In this document: piece by piece, positions 51,278 to 60,138 of the stretch
Layout of the letters: each line of letters begins with the position of its first letter
Position numbering within the stretch: position 1 is the first letter of the stretch
Source: Oceaniglobus trochenteri
Lineage (GTDB): Bacteria; Pseudomonadota; Alphaproteobacteria; Rhodobacterales; Rhodobacteraceae
Assembly: GCF_020529025.1 (NCBI RefSeq)
Contig: NZ_JACNMM010000002.1
Span: 1-64,000, forward strand
Direction of reading: 5' to 3'
Length of the DNA: 64,000 nt
Made by a program: the position numbers and the translations under genes
Notes under the pieces: generated by a model
What the model saw: only the letters and a program-made list of their open reading frames with translations
What the model was told of the DNA's origin: nothing
The model's database searches: none

Positions 51278-51652
51278 ATGGAGAAGGACAGCCCCGTGAA
51301 CGTGCTGGGGGGTGATCTTGCCCCCTGTTCGACCGCGCCGATGACCGGTTACTTCCGCGACGGTGCCTGCAACACCTGCGCCCGCGACCAGGGCAGCCAT
51401 ACGGTTTGCGCGGTGATGACGGCCGAATTCCTGGCCTTTTCGAAATACCTTGGCAACGATCTTTCGACACCGCGCCCCGAGTTCGGCTTTCCCGGCCTGA
51501 AACCCGGCGACCGCTGGTGCCTTTGCGCCGGGCGGTTCCTGCAGGCCCATGACGAAGGCTGTGCGCCGCAGATCGTTCTGGAGGCAACCCACCTGCGGGC
51601 CACCGACATCGTGCCGCTTGACGTGCTGCGCGCCAATGCCGTCACCGGCTGA
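51278..51652 (+). CDS. DUF2237 family protein
   Basis: A 124-residue protein of the DUF2237 family, recognisable from NVLGGDLAPCSTAPMTGYFR, DGACNTCARDQGSHTVCAVM and the PGLKPGDRWCLC segment. Six cysteines suggest metal or redox chemistry, but no function is established that I know of. An AAAGGAG ribosome binding site is placed just before the ATG, and it is co-transcribed with pth. Confidence 0.9.
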   Translation: MEKDSPVNVLGGDLAPCSTAPMTGYFRDGACNTCARDQGSHTVCAVMTAEFLAFSKYLGNDLSTPRPEFGFPGLKPGDRWCLCAGRFLQAHDEGCAPQIVLEATHLRATDIVPLDVLRANAVTG

Positions 51653-51659
51653 CGCAACG

Positions 51660-51691
51660 AAAAACCGCCGCCCGATGGTATCGGACGGCGG
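51660..51691 (-). terminator. Rho-independent terminator of carD
   Basis: A 12-bp stem with one mismatch (51665-51676 with 51680-51691) and a three-base loop is followed on the minus strand by TTTTT. It lies 24 bases after the carD stop. It may also stop transcripts coming from the pth side, though the T-run is on the carD side. Confidence 0.8.
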
Positions 51692-51714
51692 CCAGTTCTA
51701 CGTTTTTCGGCGGA

Positions 51715-52227
51715 TCAGGCGGCGGCGCGGCTGATCAGCACATCGCCGACCTGCTTTTGCGCCATGACCTCGTCACCGCCGGTCACGGCGGCCACTTCGC
51801 GGGTCAGACGCTCAAGCGCGGCTTCATAGAGCTGGCGCTCGGAATAGCTCTGTTCGCGCTGATCGTCGGTGCGGTGCAGGTCGCGCACCACCTCGGCGAT
51901 CGCGATCAGGTCGCCCGAGTTGATCTTCTGTTCGTATTCCTGCGCCCGGCGCGACCACATGGCCTTTTTCACCTTGGCCTTGCCCTTGAGCGTGGTCATC
52001 GCCTTGGTCACCACATCGGGCGAGGACAGGGCGCGCATGCCCACCTCGGTCGCCTTGTGGGTGGGTACCCGCAGGGTCATCTTGTCTTTCTCGAACGAGA
52101 TCACGAACAACTCCAGCGAGATGCCGGCAATCTCCTGCTCTTCGACCGAGACGATCTGGCCGACCCCGTGAGCGGGATAGACGACATATTCGTTGGGACG
52201 GAAATCGAGTTTCTTAGACTTGCTCAT
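51715..52227 (-). CDS. carD: CarD family transcription regulator (CdnL-like)
   Basis: A 170-residue RNA-polymerase-binding protein. The N-terminal Tudor-like RID spans about residues 8-65 (FRPNEYVVYPAHGVGQIVSV, FEKDKMTLRVPTHK). The helical C-terminal DNA-binding part contains KKAMWSRRAQEYEQKINSGD. CarD/CdnL stabilises open promoter complexes, including rRNA promoters. The ATG at 52227 is preferred over an upstream in-frame start because the Tudor fold begins there. It is monocistronic, with its own promoter and terminator. Confidence 0.94.
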   Translation of the reverse strand: MSKSKKLDFRPNEYVVYPAHGVGQIVSVEEQEIAGISLELFVISFEKDKMTLRVPTHKATEVGMRALSSPDVVTKAMTTLKGKAKVKKAMWSRRAQEYEQKINSGDLIAIAEVVRDLHRTDDQREQSYSERQLYEAALERLTREVAAVTGGDEVMAQKQVGDVLISRAAA

Positions 52228-52389
52228 ACAGACACATTCCTCGTAAGGATCCCCAGAATTCGGGCGAAAGAAAAACGCCGGGAACACACAAATCCTCCCG
52301 TCGTTCGGTCAATCTGTTATCAGTTCGGCAATGCCGCATCGCGGCAGGCGCCCCCGGGACAGTGTCCATCGCCTTGTTCAACTGTGACC

Positions 52390-52417
52390 AACATAGCACA
52401 AAAAAGCGCCGACTCAA
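52390..52417 (-). promoter_or_regulatory. Candidate promoter of carD
   Basis: Minus-strand TTGAGT (52412-52417), a 16-base spacer and TATGTT (52390-52395) lie about 160 bases upstream of carD, in the 286-base gap with fdxA. No other gene was seen in that gap. Confidence 0.5.
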
Positions 52418-52513
52418 AGACATCGCTGCGTAAGTGGCGAATATCCTTGGAAATAAGGCTTTTAGGGGCGAAGTATTGCCGTTTTTGCCGCACCGCAGAG
52501 CGCGCGGGGCGAA

Positions 52514-52852
52514 TCAGCCGCCCTCGCCCGGGGTCTCGCTGAAGTATTTCTCAAGCTTGCCGGTTTCGCCATCGCGTTCCTCGGCCTCGGGAAGCGGGTC
52601 CTTCTTGGTGATGATCACCGGCCAGGCCTCGGAATACTTGCGGTTGAATTCCACCCAGGGGTCCATGTCGGGTTCGGTGTCCGGGCGGATCGCATCGGCG
52701 GGGCATTCGGGTTCGCACACGCCGCAATCGATGCATTCATCGGGATGAATGACCAGCATGTTCTCGCCTTCGTAAAAACAATCCACGGGGCAGACTTCGA
52801 CGCAGTCGGTGTATTTGCAGGCGATGCAATTGTCGGTGACAATATAGGTCAT
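52514..52852 (-). CDS. fdxA: Ferredoxin FdxA (7Fe type)
   Basis: A 112-residue ferredoxin with cysteines for a 3Fe-4S and a 4Fe-4S cluster in [20 protein letters not shown] and [18 protein letters not shown]. The C-terminal extension ([20 protein letters not shown]) is typical of bacterial FdxA. It lies 49 bases after the S4-protein gene on the same strand and may be expressed with it. Confidence 0.95.
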   Translation of the reverse strand: MTYIVTDNCIACKYTDCVEVCPVDCFYEGENMLVIHPDECIDCGVCEPECPADAIRPDTEPDMDPWVEFNRKYSEAWPVIITKKDPLPEAEERDGETGKLEKYFSETPGEGG

Positions 52853-52901
52853 AGGTGCGGTCCCATCTCAGATTGCCAATCCCCTAGCCCAGCGGTGCGG
52901 A

Positions 52902-53303
52902 TCATTCAAGCGGTCGCCTTGACGCATCCGCCATGCGCGTCATGTCGCGCCGATCTTTCTTGGTGGGGCGCCCGCCACCGTCATAACGGGGTGGCGCCGC
53001 CACCGGATCGGGGCGCGGCGCGGGGGGCGGGCTGCGATCGAGGTAAAGCGCCTGCGCCTCGGGGGCGGGGCCGCGCCGGGTGCCGCAGGACAGAACCTCG
53101 GCGATGCGGATGGAATCACCCTGCGCGAAGGTCAGGACATCGCCCGCCTTCAGCGCGAAGGCGGGCTTGGTCACCCGGTCACCGTTGACGCGGACATTGC
53201 CGGTGGAAACCTGCCGGGTGGCCAGGCTGCGCGTCTTGAAGAACCGCGCGAACCACAGCCATTTGTCCAGCCGGACCGTGCCCGGAGCCTCAGGTCTTGT
53301 CAC
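52902..53303 (-). CDS. S4-domain RNA-binding protein (HslR-like)
   Basis: A 133-residue protein with an S4 RNA-binding domain at about residues 10-70 (VRLDKWLWFARFFKTRSLAT, GNVRVNGDRVTKPAFALKAG). HslR-like proteins bind 50S ribosomal subunits carrying stalled peptidyl-tRNA. The start is GTG at 53303, fourteen bases inside the helicase gene. The C-terminal tail is basic and proline-rich and ends in RRPLE. The overlapping order with a SUV3-like helicase is common in Rhodobacterales. Confidence 0.88.
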   Translation of the reverse strand: MTRPEAPGTVRLDKWLWFARFFKTRSLATRQVSTGNVRVNGDRVTKPAFALKAGDVLTFAQGDSIRIAEVLSCGTRRGPAPEAQALYLDRSPPPAPRPDPVAAPPRYDGGGRPTKKDRRDMTRMADASRRPLE

Positions 53304-56300
53304 GCAGACCCATGAGTGCGGCGGCGAAGGGGTTGTCGGGGTCGATCGCCTTTTCCTTGCGGGGCGGGCGTGCCTCGAACTTCTTGGCGCCCTGCTTGCC
53401 TGCCGGCGCACCGCCCTTGCCCTTGCGCGGGCCACCCTTGCCGCGCGGCTTGCCTTCGCCCTGGGGGCGCTTGCCACCGCCGCCGTCGCGCCGTTGCTGG
53501 CCCCGGTTGTTGTCGCGCCCGCCACGGTTGCCGCCCCATGTGAAGGTATAGAACACCTCGGTTTCGAGAGGCGTTGCGTCTGCCGCGACCTCGGGAAGGG
53601 CGGCATCGCCCGGTACGGCACTTTCGGTGTCGCCGGGTTTCTGTGCGGCCTCATTGGCGGGCAGATCGGCCTGTTCGCCCACGTCCAGCGCCCGTTCGAC
53701 CGCAGGGTCCGAGGGGTGCTCCATCGCGCGGTCCACCGGCAGGGCGGCCTCGCTCGGGTCGGCATCGGGGGCGGGCGGGTCAAGCGGCACGTCGCCCGGC
53801 ACCTCGGCGGGTGGTTCGACCGGCACTTCGCCCGGCGCGGTGTCGGGTTCCTCCACCGGAGTATCGGCGGGGGTTTCATCGGGCGTCTGGTCGGGCACTT
53901 CGGCCGGCGGGGGCGAACCTGCCTTGACCTTCGGACGTTCGCCCTTTTCGGCGCGGTATCCCAGCCCCGCCATCAGGCCCGAGAACTGCTCAAGCGTCAT
54001 GCCGGTGATCGACAGCATGTCCGCCGTCGCCTCGAACCCGGCGCGGCTGTCCTTGGCGCGCAGCATGTCGGCCAGACGCTCCAGCATGTCGATGCGAATC
54101 GCCCGTTCGCCCGCCACGCGATAGCCCGACATGCTGGCCGCTTCGGCATCGGTGCCTGCGGGAACGGGGATGGTGACCAGCCCCGGAGGCGGGCTTTCAG
54201 GGAATTCGGACAGCCCCTTGGAAAGCGACCAGAGCACGAGGCGCAGGCGCGTGGGGGCGGGTTTCAGAAGCAGCGGCAGGAAGATGGTGAACTGACCGAA
54301 GCGGATGCCGTGCTTGCGCAGTGCGCCGCGTGCGTCCTGGTCAAGCTCCTTCACCTCGCCGGCCACCTTGTCGCGGGGCAGGATGCCGAGGTTCTCGATC
54401 ATGCGGAAGGCAAAGCCCCGGGCCATGCCCGTCAGCGTCTCGTCGCGCTGCATGTTCAGAAGCGGTTCGAAAAGGGTGGCGATCCGGCGGTCGATGAAAT
54501 GCTGCAACCGGCGCTGCACCTTCTGGGCCACGTCGTGGCCTGCCTCGTCGTCGACGAAGGCCTCGATGCCCGGCTTCATGGGCTCGGGGCCCGCCACCAG
54601 CTTGCCCACCGCCTGGTCGCCCCACATGAGGCCGCCCTGTTCGGTAAAGTCGATCTCGGTGTCCGGAGCGTTGTAGAACCGGTCGGCCCGAAGATGGAAC
54701 TCGGGCCGAAGGGCAGCCACCGCCGCCTGGCGCAACGTCTTCGCCTCGTCCGGTGAGGCGGACGCGTCCTGATGAAAACGGAAGCCCTGCAACCGCCCCA
54801 ATACCTGACCTTCGACGGTCACTTCACCCTTGTCGTTCACCTCGGCCAAAAGGCTCTCCTTCTGTTTGAGCCGCCGCAGCAGAACACTGGTGCGCCGGTC
54901 CACAAATCGTTGGGTCAGCGCACCGTGCAGTGCATCCGACAGTCGGTCTTCTACGGCACGCGTCGCGCCGCGCCAATGGCTTTCGTCATCGACCCAGCCT
55001 TTGCGCTGTGCAACGTAGGTCCATGTGCGAATATAGGCCAGTCTTTTACTTAACGCATCAATATCTCCATCGGTTCGGTCGATCCGCTTGATTTGGCGTG
55101 CCAGCCAGTCGTCGGGCACCCTGCCCCATTCGCCCAGGAACCCGAAAATCCGTTCCAGCATCCCGGCGTGTTCGCCCGGCGAAATGCCGCGGAAGTCGGG
55201 AATGCGGCAGACATCCCACAAGAGTTTCACGCCCCGCGCGTCGGAACAGCGCATGGCCACCTCGGGCAGGGCCGACAGGGTTTTCAGCGCCGAAAGATCA
55301 TCAGCCTCGCGCGCGCGGGTCAGCCAGTCGCCCGCCCCCTCGGCCTCGAAGCGGGCGCGGTCGGTGGCGGCCTCAAGGCTGGCGATCAGCGCATCGGTGG
55401 TGCCGAACTCCAGCCGCGCATTGCGCCAGTTCAGCTTTTTCAGCGGGGTGAAGCGGTTTTCGACAATCGCCTCGGCCACGCCGTCATCCAGCGGCGGCGC
55501 CTCGCCGGTCACGCCGAAGGTGCCGTCTTTCATGTAGCGCCCGGCCCGCCCGGCGATCTGGGCCAGTTCGTTGGGGGCCAGGGGGCGCATCCGGCGGCCG
55601 TCAAACTTGGTGGTGCCGGAAAAGGCGACGTGGTTGATATCGAGGTTCAGGCCCATGCCGATGGCATCGGTGGCCACCAGGAAATCGACATCGCCGTTCT
55701 GGTACATGTCGACCTGGGCGTTGCGGGTGCGCGGGGAAAGCGCCCCCATCACCACGGCCGCCCCGCCCTTCTGGCGGCGGATCAGCTCGGCGATGGCATA
55801 GACGTTATCGACCGAGAACCCGACGATGGCACTGCGCGGCTGCATCCGGGAGATCTTTTTCGCCCCGGTGTAAAGAAGCTGCGAAAACCTCTCGCGGCGC
55901 ACGAACTGCGCCTTGGGGACAAGGGCGGCGATGGCGCCGCGCATGGTTTCGGCGCCCATGAACAGGGTTTCGTGGGTGCCGCGCGCGCGCAGCAGGCGGT
56001 CGGTAAAGACATGGCCGCGCTCGGGGTCGGCGCAAAGCTGGATCTCGTCGATGGCCAGGAAATCGGTTCCCATGCCTTCGGGCATCGCCTCGACGGTGCA
56101 GACCCAATACTGGGTGCGCTCGGGCACGATACGCTCTTCGCCCGTCACCAGCGCCACCACCGAGGGGCCGCGCGCCGCGACGATGCGGTCATAGACCTCG
56201 CGCGCGAGAAGGCGCAGCGGCAGGCCGATGATCCCGCTGCGATAGCCCAGCATCCGCTCGATGGCATAGTGGGTCTTGCCGGTGTTGGTGGGGCCAAGGA

Positions 56301-56331
56301 CCGCTGTGATACGGCCAAGTGAATCGCTCAT
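53290..56331 (-). CDS. SUV3-like RNA helicase with low-complexity tail
   Basis: A 1013-residue superfamily 2 helicase. Motif I is LGPTNTGKTHY (about residues 13-21), motif II is DEIQ in FLAIDEIQLC, and motif VI is QIAGRAGRY. The SUV3-type C-terminal helical domains follow to about residue 770. Then comes an acidic proline-rich linker of about 130 residues (PDQTPDETPADTPVEEP) and a Gly/Arg/Lys-rich tail (GGNRGGRDNNRGQQRRDGGG) likely to bind RNA. SUV3 proteins unwind RNA for degradation. The ATG at 56331 is preferred for the conserved start. Confidence 0.92.
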   Translation of the reverse strand: MSDSLGRITAVLGPTNTGKTHYAIERMLGYRSGIIGLPLRLLAREVYDRIVAARGPSVVALVTGEERIVPERTQYWVCTVEAMPEGMGTDFLAIDEIQLCADPERGHVFTDRLLRARGTHETLFMGAETMRGAIAALVPKAQFVRRERFSQLLYTGAKKISRMQPRSAIVGFSVDNVYAIAELIRRQKGGAAVVMGALSPRTRNAQVDMYQNGDVDFLVATDAIGMGLNLDINHVAFSGTTKFDGRRMRPLAPNELAQIAGRAGRYMKDGTFGVTGEAPPLDDGVAEAIVENRFTPLKKLNWRNARLEFGTTDALIASLEAATDRARFEAEGAGDWLTRAREADDLSALKTLSALPEVAMRCSDARGVKLLWDVCRIPDFRGISPGEHAGMLERIFGFLGEWGRVPDDWLARQIKRIDRTDGDIDALSKRLAYIRTWTYVAQRKGWVDDESHWRGATRAVEDRLSDALHGALTQRFVDRRTSVLLRRLKQKESLLAEVNDKGEVTVEGQVLGRLQGFRFHQDASASPDEAKTLRQAAVAALRPEFHLRADRFYNAPDTEIDFTEQGGLMWGDQAVGKLVAGPEPMKPGIEAFVDDEAGHDVAQKVQRRLQHFIDRRIATLFEPLLNMQRDETLTGMARGFAFRMIENLGILPRDKVAGEVKELDQDARGALRKHGIRFGQFTIFLPLLLKPAPTRLRLVLWSLSKGLSEFPESPPPGLVTIPVPAGTDAEAASMSGYRVAGERAIRIDMLERLADMLRAKDSRAGFEATADMLSITGMTLEQFSGLMAGLGYRAEKGERPKVKAGSPPPAEVPDQTPDETPADTPVEEPDTAPGEVPVEPPAEVPGDVPLDPPAPDADPSEAALPVDRAMEHPSDPAVERALDVGEQADLPANEAAQKPGDTESAVPGDAALPEVAADATPLETEVFYTFTWGGNRGGRDNNRGQQRRDGGGGKRPQGEGKPRGKGGPRKGKGGAPAGKQGAKKFEARPPRKEKAIDPDNPFAAALMGLRDKT

Positions 56332-56402
56332 GCCCGGGCCTTCTTCTGCTGCCTGCGCTTCATAGATGAAGTCTGGCGCAGCTGGACACAACCCGCACCG
56401 GC

Positions 56403-56435
56403 AAAACAAAACGGCGGCACCCGGGGGCGCCGCCG
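56403..56435 (-). terminator. Rho-independent terminator of beta-barrel gene
   Basis: A GC-rich 7-bp stem (56412-56418 with 56429-56435) is followed on the minus strand by GTTTTGTTTT. It lies 29 bases after the beta-barrel gene stop. Confidence 0.75.
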
Positions 56436-56464
56436 CAGTCGTCGTTACCGCAGGGCGGCGAAAA

Positions 56465-57178
56465 TCATGACCCGGGCGTGATTTTCAGGATACCCCGGCT
56501 GCCGAAGGTTGCGCCCTTCTTGTCCCCCAACGCAAAGCTGGCGCCAACGCCCACAAAGGTCTCCGAATCCGAGAACCCCTGGTCGGCCACCCTGACGCTT
56601 CCCACCTCGGCATAGGCCGACACCCGGGGCGCGAAGGCGTATTCGCCCCGAAGGCCGACGCGGCGCAGGGATGCGCCGTCTTCGAAGCTGACATAGTCAA
56701 TCGAGGTTTCGATGCTGAACGCGTCGTTCAAGGCATAACCGCCGGACAAGCCTGCGAAAGTCGCCTTTTCGCCTTCACTGTCGCCATGGGCGGCATAGCC
56801 CTCGACACGGAAGGCGTCAAAGGTGCTGCGCGCCTCAAGGCCAAGGTAATCGGCATGTTCGCCGCTGACCCAGTCGCGCCCATAGAACAGGCCCAGGGCC
56901 GTGTCGTCATTCAGGTGATAGATGCCGTGCAGGGTAAGGTTGCTTCCGTTTTCGTCGGAAACCCCGAAGTCGCGATAGGCCAGGTCGACCTCGACACCGA
57001 ACTGCGGCGTGATGCCGAACTCGACCGCACCTTCAAGGCTGAGCGCGCGAAAATCGGCGTCCTTGGTAAATGCGGAATAGCCCAGGGTCACGTCGCCCCC
57101 GGTCAACTCGGCCGCCTGGGCGGTTCCAAACAGGCACGCAAAGACCACCGCACCGGTGGCCGCAGATCTGACGTTCAT
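56465..57178 (-). CDS. Predicted outer-membrane beta-barrel protein
   Basis: A 237-residue protein with a signal peptide (TGAVVFACLFGTAQA). The mature part shows repeated amphipathic strands (GVEVDLAYRDFGVSDENGSN, TALGLFYGRDW, FSIETSIDYVSFEDG, RVSAYAEVGSV). The arrangement resembles eight- to ten-strand porin-like barrels. I do not recognise a more specific family. The last residues are not the usual aromatic end, so the barrel could be periplasmic or anchored differently. Confidence 0.7.
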   Translation of the reverse strand: MNVRSAATGAVVFACLFGTAQAAELTGGDVTLGYSAFTKDADFRALSLEGAVEFGITPQFGVEVDLAYRDFGVSDENGSNLTLHGIYHLNDDTALGLFYGRDWVSGEHADYLGLEARSTFDAFRVEGYAAHGDSEGEKATFAGLSGGYALNDAFSIETSIDYVSFEDGASLRRVGLRGEYAFAPRVSAYAEVGSVRVADQGFSDSETFVGVGASFALGDKKGATFGSRGILKITPGS

Positions 57179-57313
57179 TCTTACCTCGAGAAGGGATGGC
57201 GATGGCCTCTCACGATCGAGGGCCCGCGCCGCACCGATATCCGATTTCGCGAACCAGTAAATATCCCCGTTACGATTGCGCCGGCGGATGACCGGAAAAG
57301 CACAATCCGCCGC

Positions 57314-57862
57314 TCAGGTCTCTACGCCCTCGGCGATGACCGTCAGGCGCTGGATCGCGGCCTTTGCGCCCGGTTGGGCGGGGTAGAGATCGTGCACAGC
57401 GCGCCATGCGGCCAGTGCCTCGACCTCATATCCCATTTCCTCAAGCAATGTGGCCAGCCCACCCAGCGCCCCGAAATGGCGCGGGTTCAGCGCCAGCGCC
57501 ATGCGGATGTCGGCCAGCGATTCGCCATAGCGGTTCAACTGGAACAGCGCGGTGGCGCGGGCGTTATAGCCTTCGGCAAAATCCGGCGCATGGTCGATCA
57601 GGGCCGAGTAGTGTTCGATGGCAAGCACAAGGTCGCCCTGCTCCATCATCTTGCGGCCCCGTTCCAGCAGCAGGTCCATGGCGGGCGAGCCGCTTTTCGA
57701 CCATTCCTCCCAGATCTTGCGCGCGATGGGTTCCGACGCTTCGACATCGGCCGATTTCAGCGCCGCGAACAGGTCATCCAGGTCGTCCTGTTGTGCGACG
57801 GCCGGAAGTGTCACACAAATGTTCAGGGCAAGTGCCGCAACGACAGGTTTGAGAATTTTCAT
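57314..57862 (-). CDS. Secreted tetratricopeptide-repeat protein
   Basis: A 182-residue protein with a signal peptide (PVVAALALNICVTLPAVA). The mature part has three TPR-like units at about residues 70-175 (GDLVLAIEHYSALIDHAPDF, AEGYNARATALFQLNRYGES, FGALGGLATLLEEMGYEVEA). It is probably a periplasmic scaffold. The ATG at 57862 is chosen for the signal peptide. The SCP2 gene is divergent, 84 bases away. Confidence 0.85.
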   Translation of the reverse strand: MKILKPVVAALALNICVTLPAVAQQDDLDDLFAALKSADVEASEPIARKIWEEWSKSGSPAMDLLLERGRKMMEQGDLVLAIEHYSALIDHAPDFAEGYNARATALFQLNRYGESLADIRMALALNPRHFGALGGLATLLEEMGYEVEALAAWRAVHDLYPAQPGAKAAIQRLTVIAEGVET

Positions 57863-57946
57863 GACCGCTCCCATAACATTAGGAAGATATTAGCGTACCG
57901 GTGCCGGAAATCACCCCACCGACGCATCACAATGAAAGGAATTTCC

Positions 57947-58234
57947 ATGTCCGACCTGATCACCGCCGCCGCTGCCACGCTGAACGAAAAGCTGGGTGGC
58001 GATTTCGACGGCTCGGCCAAGTTCGTGATCCCGGACGAAGGCGCGATCATGCTGGACGGTGCAGGCGCGCGCCCCGGCGATGACGACGCCGACGTGACCA
58101 TGACCGCCGACGCCGACACCTTCCGCGAGATCATCGAGGGCGAGTTGAACCCCACCACCGCCTTCATGTCGGGCCGCCTGACCATCGACGGCGACATGGG
58201 CACGGCGATGAAGCTGGCCTCGGCCCTCGCCTGA
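57947..58234 (+). CDS. SCP2 sterol-binding-like protein
   Basis: A 95-residue single SCP2 domain (TLNEKLGGDFDGSAKFVIPD, DVTMTADADTFREIIEGELN, AFMSGRLTIDGDMGTAMKLA). SCP2 proteins carry lipids in a hydrophobic tunnel; bacterial ligands are unknown. The ATG at 57947 follows an AAAGGAA ribosome binding site. The alpha/beta hydrolase gene starts three bases after its stop, suggesting lipid-related work together. Confidence 0.9.
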   Translation: MSDLITAAAATLNEKLGGDFDGSAKFVIPDEGAIMLDGAGARPGDDDADVTMTADADTFREIIEGELNPTTAFMSGRLTIDGDMGTAMKLASALA

Positions 58235-58237
58235 GCC

Positions 58238-59185
58238 ATGGTCGCCCTGACGATGCAGAAGGCGCCCTTCCATGCGGAAGTGGCAGGTGCCCCCGAAGGC
58301 GGTGAAACCCACTGGGCCACCACCGCCGACGGGCTGCGCATCCGGCTGGCGCATTGGGCGAAGGGCGACAAGGGCACGGTGCTGCTGTTTCCGGGGCGCA
58401 CCGAATATATCGAGAAATACGGCCCCGCAGCGGGGGAATTTGCCGCCCGGGGCTATGCCATGCTTAGCGTCGATTGGCGCGGACAGGGCCTGGCCGACCG
58501 CATGATCGACGATCCGCTGGGCGGGCATGTGGTGGAATTCACCGACTACCAGAAGGATGTCGCCGCCCTGGTCGAGGCGGGCGAACGGCTGAACCTGCCC
58601 CGGCCCTGGTATCTTGTGGGCCATTCCATGGGGGGCGCCATCGGGCTGCGCGCCCTGAACGAGGGCCTGGCGGTGAAGGCCGCGGTCTTTTCGGCGCCCA
58701 TGTGGGGCATCACCATCGCCCCGTCCCTGCGCCCCCTGGCCTGGTCTCTGTCCTGGGCCAGTCGGGGGCTGGGCTTCGGCCACGCCTTCGCGCCGGGCAC
58801 CTCGAACCAGTCCTATATCCTGGGCAACGGCTTTGACGACAACATGCTGACGGGCGACCGCGGCATGTGGGACTGGATGAAGGCCCAGCTTTCGGCCCAC
58901 CCCGAGCTTGTTCTGGGCGGCCCGTCCCTGCGCTGGCTTTACGAGGCGCTGAACGACACGCGGGCGCTGGCGCGCATGCCTTCGCCTTCAATTCCCGCGC
59001 TGACCGTGCTGGGCACCGACGAAAGGATCGTCGATCCGGGGCGGATCAAGGCGCGCATGGCCGACTGGCCGGGCGCAAGCACCCTGATGATCGAAGATGG
59101 CCGCCACGAGGTGATGATGGAAACGCCAGAACGGCGCGCACGCTTCTATGATGCCGCCTGCGCCCTGTTCGACGCCAACCGTTAG
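58238..59185 (+). CDS. Alpha/beta hydrolase (lysophospholipase L2-like)
   Basis: A 315-residue serine hydrolase. The nucleophile elbow is GHSMGG (about residues 128-133) after LLFPGRTEYIEKY and SVDWRGQGLAD. The acid is probably in LGTDERIVDPG and the histidine in EDGRHEVMME. This arrangement is typical of PldB-type lysophospholipases or monoacylglycerol lipases. No signal peptide is seen. Co-transcription with the SCP2 gene supports a lipid substrate. Confidence 0.88.
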   Translation: MVALTMQKAPFHAEVAGAPEGGETHWATTADGLRIRLAHWAKGDKGTVLLFPGRTEYIEKYGPAAGEFAARGYAMLSVDWRGQGLADRMIDDPLGGHVVEFTDYQKDVAALVEAGERLNLPRPWYLVGHSMGGAIGLRALNEGLAVKAAVFSAPMWGITIAPSLRPLAWSLSWASRGLGFGHAFAPGTSNQSYILGNGFDDNMLTGDRGMWDWMKAQLSAHPELVLGGPSLRWLYEALNDTRALARMPSPSIPALTVLGTDERIVDPGRIKARMADWPGASTLMIEDGRHEVMMETPERRARFYDAACALFDANR

Positions 59186-59191
59186 GGGGGA

Positions 59192-60019
59192 TCAGGCCGC
59201 GCGCACCTTCTGGTGCTGACGACCCAGGTGGCCCACCTCAAGCTCCATCGCGTCACCGGCCTTCAGGTACACCTGGGGCCGCCGCCCCATCCCGACGCCC
59301 GAGGGCGATCCGGTGGCGATGATGTCACCGGGCATCAGCGACATGAACTGCGACATGTAGCTGATCAGCCGCGCCACCGGGAAGATCATGTTCGAGGTAT
59401 GCCCGTCCTGCATCAGCTGACCGTTCAGCGACAGGCGCAGCGCCATGTCCTGAGGATCGCCCGCCTCGTCTGGGGTGACAAGCCAGGGGCCGACAGGGCC
59501 GAAGGTGTCGGCGGATTTGCCCTTGGTCCACTGGCCCGCGCGCTCAAGCTGGAATTCGCGGTCGCTCAGGTCGTTCACGGCGACGTAGCCCGCAACATGC
59601 GACAGGGCCGCGGCCTCATCGACATAGCTGGCCCTGCGCCCGATGACGACGCCCAGTTCCGCCTCCCAGTCGGCCTTGACGGAACCGCGCGGCAGGATCA
59701 CGTCGTCATTCGGCCCGCACAGGGCCGAGGTGGCCTTGAGAAAGAAGATCGGTTCGCGCGGGGGCTGCATGTTGTTCTCGCGCGCATGGTCGGTATAATT
59801 CATGCCCACGCAGATGTATTTTCCCACCTGCCCGACCGGCACGCCAAGGCGCGGATTTCCTTCCACTTTCGGATAGTGGCGGGGGTCGATCCCCTGCAGT
59901 TTCGCCAGAACCGGACCGGCAAGATCCATGAAATCCTGCGACAGGTCGCGGATGGTTCCCGTATCGTCCAACACGCCGGGTCGTTCGGCGCCGGGTTGGC
60001 CAAATCGCACAAATCTCAT
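59192..60019 (-). CDS. Fumarylacetoacetate hydrolase family protein
   Basis: A 275-residue FAH-family enzyme. Metal ligands and family motifs are in VGMNYTDHARENN, WEAELGVVIGRRA (ExE), VNDLSDREFQ, and DIIATGSPSGVGMG. Substrates of the closest type include acylpyruvates and 2,4-diketo-3-deoxy sugar acids; the exact one is not clear. The ATG at 60019 is chosen because MRFVRFG is the conserved start. It ends seven bases from the convergent alpha/beta hydrolase gene. Confidence 0.9.
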   Translation of the reverse strand: MRFVRFGQPGAERPGVLDDTGTIRDLSQDFMDLAGPVLAKLQGIDPRHYPKVEGNPRLGVPVGQVGKYICVGMNYTDHARENNMQPPREPIFFLKATSALCGPNDDVILPRGSVKADWEAELGVVIGRRASYVDEAAALSHVAGYVAVNDLSDREFQLERAGQWTKGKSADTFGPVGPWLVTPDEAGDPQDMALRLSLNGQLMQDGHTSNMIFPVARLISYMSQFMSLMPGDIIATGSPSGVGMGRRPQVYLKAGDAMELEVGHLGRQHQKVRAA

Positions 60020-60138
60020 TGCCTGCTCCAAATGCTTGCGCCCTTTGAACGGCAGCGCTGACCGAAGGTCAACCCGCGGTTATCGGGCCGGCCTGAATGC
60101 AACCCGTGGCGCAGCGGCCGCAAGACCACGATCAGGGG

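Noticed and set aside
52214-52423. 69-codon minus-strand frame between carD and fdxA
   Set aside because: It covers the carD leader and start in another frame, with no family likeness; a promoter-leader explanation is simpler.
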